From Chryseobacterium gregarium DSM 19109 (GTDB taxonomy: Bacteria; Bacteroidota; Bacteroidia; Flavobacteriales; Weeksellaceae): a stretch of DNA of 64,000 bases. This document shows, one piece after another, positions 61,588 through 64,000 of this stretch. The first letter of the stretch is position 1. Each line of letters begins with the position of its first letter. The stretch is from positions 310,001-374,000 of the forward strand of contig NZ_AUMU01000001.1 of NCBI RefSeq assembly GCF_000430845.1, given 5' to 3'. Made by a program: the position numbers and the translations under genes. Below the pieces are notes generated by a model. The model did not search any database. It saw only the letters and a program-made list of their open reading frames with translations, and was not told the origin of the DNA.

Positions 61588-62088
61588 CTATTTTAAAATC
61601 ATCAGCTGGTTAATTTCACTTTTAAAACAGCCTAAGATAAATTCAGTGTAATACAGCTGTGCATTCAAAGCCTGTGTTTTGGGATGCAGTTCAAGCTTTT
61701 TGGTTAGTACAATTTCTCCTTTATAAGCAAAGGAGAAAAAAGCATAGATTTTATAGGATGAATTTCTGATCGGGGTACAGTAGCCTGTAGTGGCAATAGC
61801 CCAATCCGATTCAAAAAGCTTGGACACATTTAAGGCCATTGTTTCGGCAATGTTTTCTGATACGCAGTCGCATTCTTCTGCTTCGTGGGCATCCACTTTC
61901 AGAATTTTTACTTTTTCCTGCATTGTATAGGTCGTAAGCCCGCCTTTGTAAAAAAGAGTGGCATTGGGCATCTGTGAAAAAGCCAGTTGCAGACAGCCGG
62001 AAGTAACGCCTTCTGCTATGGCAATGGTTTCATCGGTAGTCATGAGAGACTGGCTGATGTATTCGAGAAGACTTTTTTGAAATTCCAT
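61588..62088 (-). CDS. CinA C-terminal-like (PncC-type) protein with Gly at the catalytic Ser position
   Basis: 166 residues from the ATG at 62088 (MEFQKSLLEYISQSL). An earlier ATG at 62163 would overlap the ADH gene. The PncC/CinA-C fold is recognised from TIAIAEGVTSGCLQLAF, LFYKGGLTTYTMQEKVKIL (the conserved Tyr and Lys) and IATTGYCTP. In active nicotinamide mononucleotide deamidases the first motif is AES.T.G, with Ser as nucleophile; here the codon is GGC (Gly). So deamidase activity is doubtful and a non-catalytic role is possible. Confidence 0.85.
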   Translation of the reverse strand: MEFQKSLLEYISQSLMTTDETIAIAEGVTSGCLQLAFSQMPNATLFYKGGLTTYTMQEKVKILKVDAHEAEECDCVSENIAETMALNVSKLFESDWAIATTGYCTPIRNSSYKIYAFFSFAYKGEIVLTKKLELHPKTQALNAQLYYTEFILGCFKSEINQLMILK

Positions 62089-62117
62089 AATTATACTTTT
62101 TGGTGTTGGTGTTATGA

Positions 62118-63296
62118 TTAAAACTGTGAGTTTTTCCAGGGATCCAGAACTACTTTTACACACCCGTCTTCTTTCTTGTCAAAAATCTGGTAACCTTTTG
62201 AAACATCTTCCAGGGAAAGACGATGGGTAATAATATCGTCTAGTGTAACGCGTCCGCTCTGAACATGGTCCATTAACTGATCAATAATTGTATGAACGTT
62301 GCACTGACCAGCTTTAATAGTAATTCCTTTATCAAAAATCTGTCCAAGTCTGAAATTATCATAATTGACCGGATAAACTCCTAAAATAGATACAATTCCG
62401 CCGCGCCGTACCGCACTCATACAGGCGTCAAGAACTTTTATGGAACCCTTTTCAAAATTGATCACTGCCTTTGCCCGGTCCAGTAAATCCCGGTCCGGTT
62501 CAAAACCTACGGCTTCAATACAAAGATCGGCGCCGCGGCCGTCTGTCATCTCTCTGATCTGTTCAATAACATCCTTGCCGCTTTTCCATAAGATGGTATC
62601 GCAGCCTGTGAGTTTTTTAATCTGGTCCAGTCGGTACTGCTGGGTATCTACAACAATCACTTTTTTTGCGTTATGGAGGATCGCACTTTTTGCCGACATG
62701 GAACCTACCGGCCCTGCTCCGAAAATAGCCACGGTTTCCCCTCCTTTCAAGTCTCCCCACATTACTCCGCTGTAGCCGGTAGGGAAAATATCAGTAAGGA
62801 ATAATACCTGTTCATCGGTAAGGTTATCCGGTACTTTCCGGGGTCCGATGTGCCCGTACGGAACCCTTACATATTGTGCCTGCCCACCGTCATATCCTCC
62901 GTAAAGATCGGAATAGCCGAACATGGCTCCGCCTTTTTCCGTTAAGATTCCGCCTTCGGGACCGTAATGCTCCGGATTGCTGTGCTCACATGCGGTAGGA
63001 AGATCATGCTGACAGAAAAAGCAGCTTCCGCAGGAGATTGGGAAAGGTACCACTACACGGTCACCAACTTTTAAATTGGTAATACGCTGCCCTACTTCCT
63101 CTACAATCCCCATGAACTCATGTCCCATAACCATAGGACGTGCCTGAGGGATCCCTCCCGAATACATATGAAGGTCACTCCCACAGATTGCTGTGGAAGT
63201 GACTTTCAGAATAATATCGGTTGACTCTTTAATAATGGGATCATCTACGGTATCGCATTTAATGATACCCGGTCCGTGAATGACTGCTGCTCTCAT
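62118..63296 (-). CDS. Zinc-dependent alcohol dehydrogenase (formaldehyde dehydrogenase-like, MDR family)
   Basis: 392 residues. The catalytic zinc is bound by Cys in TAICGSDLH, His/Glu in GHEFMG and Asp region; the structural zinc by the four Cys in CGSCFFCQHDLPTAC. NAD motif VAIFGAGPVGSMSAKSAIL. The long form and AGGxKVLDAC-like segment resemble glutathione-independent formaldehyde dehydrogenases and threonine-type MDRs. Likely detoxifies an aldehyde or alcohol. It follows the catalase after 46 bases. Confidence 0.93.
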   Translation of the reverse strand: MRAAVIHGPGIIKCDTVDDPIIKESTDIILKVTSTAICGSDLHMYSGGIPQARPMVMGHEFMGIVEEVGQRITNLKVGDRVVVPFPISCGSCFFCQHDLPTACEHSNPEHYGPEGGILTEKGGAMFGYSDLYGGYDGGQAQYVRVPYGHIGPRKVPDNLTDEQVLFLTDIFPTGYSGVMWGDLKGGETVAIFGAGPVGSMSAKSAILHNAKKVIVVDTQQYRLDQIKKLTGCDTILWKSGKDVIEQIREMTDGRGADLCIEAVGFEPDRDLLDRAKAVINFEKGSIKVLDACMSAVRRGGIVSILGVYPVNYDNFRLGQIFDKGITIKAGQCNVHTIIDQLMDHVQSGRVTLDDIITHRLSLEDVSKGYQIFDKKEDGCVKVVLDPWKNSQF

Positions 63297-63342
63297 AATT
63301 ATAATATTTAGTGTGGTGTGATGGGTGTAATTTTATTTATTG

Positions 63343-64000
63343 TTAATCCTGAGCATTACGCTCTAATTCAAGATCCCAGACTCTGTGGTTGGCAATAGCC
63401 TGGATAAACTTGGCGGCTGTATCTTTGTCTTCTGCGGTAATAATAGCAGGGTCGATGTGTTTTTTTGCGCCGACATTGCTGTTTATATAAAGAGGTTCGG
63501 TGCCTTCTCCGAAATTAATTGCCTTACAGTGCTTATAAGCTTCATTAATGAAATTCAATACCAGATGTTTGTTTTCCGGTGTTAAAAGCTCCTTGGTAGA
63601 ATCTTCCCCGGCACTGATATACAGGGCATCAAAGCAGACACTGGCAATGCTTGTCAGGGAATGTTTTGGGATTAAAGAAGAACCTTCATTTAGCTTAACG
63701 GGTGCCAGACTTGGACCGATAATTTCAACGACTGCATTTTCTGCCTCCAGCTCTGTTTTCAGTGCATCGATGGCTGATGCATCAGCACCGTTGGCTGTAA
63801 TAAATCCGATCTTTCTTCCCACAATGGAATCTTTAACCGTATTCTTCATGCTTAACGCTTCAGAAGACTTGGTTTCCGGTTCTCTTTCCTCACTCTGAAG
63901 AGTTAAAGGATCAATGTCTGCCGGTAAACTTTGATTCGGGAGATCGAGTTCTTTTACTTCAACCCCTACTTTCTTAGCCACTTTTGCCGCCAATGCTTTA
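63343..64000 (-). CDS. katE: Large-subunit catalase, C-terminal domain (5' end outside window)
   Basis: 219 residues of the C-terminal part; the frame is open to the window edge. The sequence covers the linker (KELDLPNQSLPADIDPLTLQ) and the flavodoxin/GATase1-like C-terminal domain (VGRKIGFITANGADASAID, FDALYISAGEDSTKELL, INEAYKHCKAINFGEGTEPL) found only in large-subunit heme catalases of the HPII/KatE type, which are about 700-750 residues. The heme core lies outside the window. It decomposes H2O2 and heads, or is early in, the stress operon. Confidence 0.9.
   Translation of the reverse strand, partial: KALAAKVAKKVGVEVKELDLPNQSLPADIDPLTLQSEEREPETKSSEALSMKNTVKDSIVGRKIGFITANGADASAIDALKTELEAENAVVEIIGPSLAPVKLNEGSSLIPKHSLTSIASVCFDALYISAGEDSTKELLTPENKHLVLNFINEAYKHCKAINFGEGTEPLYINSNVGAKKHIDPAIITAEDKDTAAKFIQAIANHRVWDLELERNAQD

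Overview
The window is chromosomal DNA of a Bacteroidota bacterium, most likely a Chryseobacterium-like member of the Flavobacteriales (Weeksellaceae). The basis is the low GC content, TAnnTTTG-type promoter boxes, a short primary sigma factor without region 1.1, a TonB-dependent receptor, a Bacteroidota-type (subtype iii) type VI secretion gene set, and many Flavobacteriia-specific DUF families. No rRNA, tRNA or CRISPR array was recognised. Both ends cut through genes: a DUF2723 protein on the left and a large-subunit catalase on the right.

Layout. 1-9.6 kb is housekeeping and envelope: DUF2723, DUF1697, kdsA, a TonB-dependent receptor, a DUF3347 protein, a FAD monooxygenase coupled to a lipoprotein, rpoD and an S1/P1 nuclease. 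9.9-12.9 kb is a detached three-gene T6SS cluster (tssG-tssN-tssK). 13-21 kb holds PLP enzymes, a DtxR-type repressor, lipoproteins, a PQQ-type sugar dehydrogenase and an alpha-amylase broken by a one-base frameshift. 21-25 kb carries small stress-type proteins (DUF892, DUF2383, lmo0937 family) and an intact 859-bp IS5-family element with a TTA target duplication. 25-31 kb has an Skp-like chaperone, two aldo/keto reductases, a type II NADH dehydrogenase and a ClC channel.

31.8-35.6 kb is an ECF sigma / RskA anti-sigma pair next to a fasciclin protein and two exported ferritin-like diiron proteins. 37.2-41.9 kb is a biotin operon (orf-bioF-bioD-bioB-bioA); its first gene is an unnamed protein with the E...ExxH...E...ExxH diiron pattern, and a MocR-type regulator is divergent to it. 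43.5-49.5 kb is the four-gene ligase-associated DNA repair cluster (MBL exonuclease, ATP-dependent ligase, Lhr-like helicase, PdeM phosphoesterase). 49.5-57.5 kb is mixed accessory metabolism, including a TetR gene followed by a 12-bp-arm palindrome overlapping the promoter of a small membrane/rhodanese operon. 57.6-64 kb is one long minus-strand operon of oxidative/general-stress character: catalase, Zn-alcohol dehydrogenase, CinA-like protein, two SDRs, a small lipoprotein, a FAD/Rieske oxidoreductase and an internally duplicated DUF6766 protein.

The most unusual signals are the diiron-type gene heading the biotin operon; a roughly 140-150 bp intergenic repeat in two diverged copies (2541 and 52711) whose left end matches the inverted repeat of the resident IS5 element, suggesting a MITE-like family; the SigK/RskA/fasciclin/ferritin-like neighbourhood; the isolated tssG-tssN-tssK set; and the CinA-like protein whose expected catalytic Ser is Gly.
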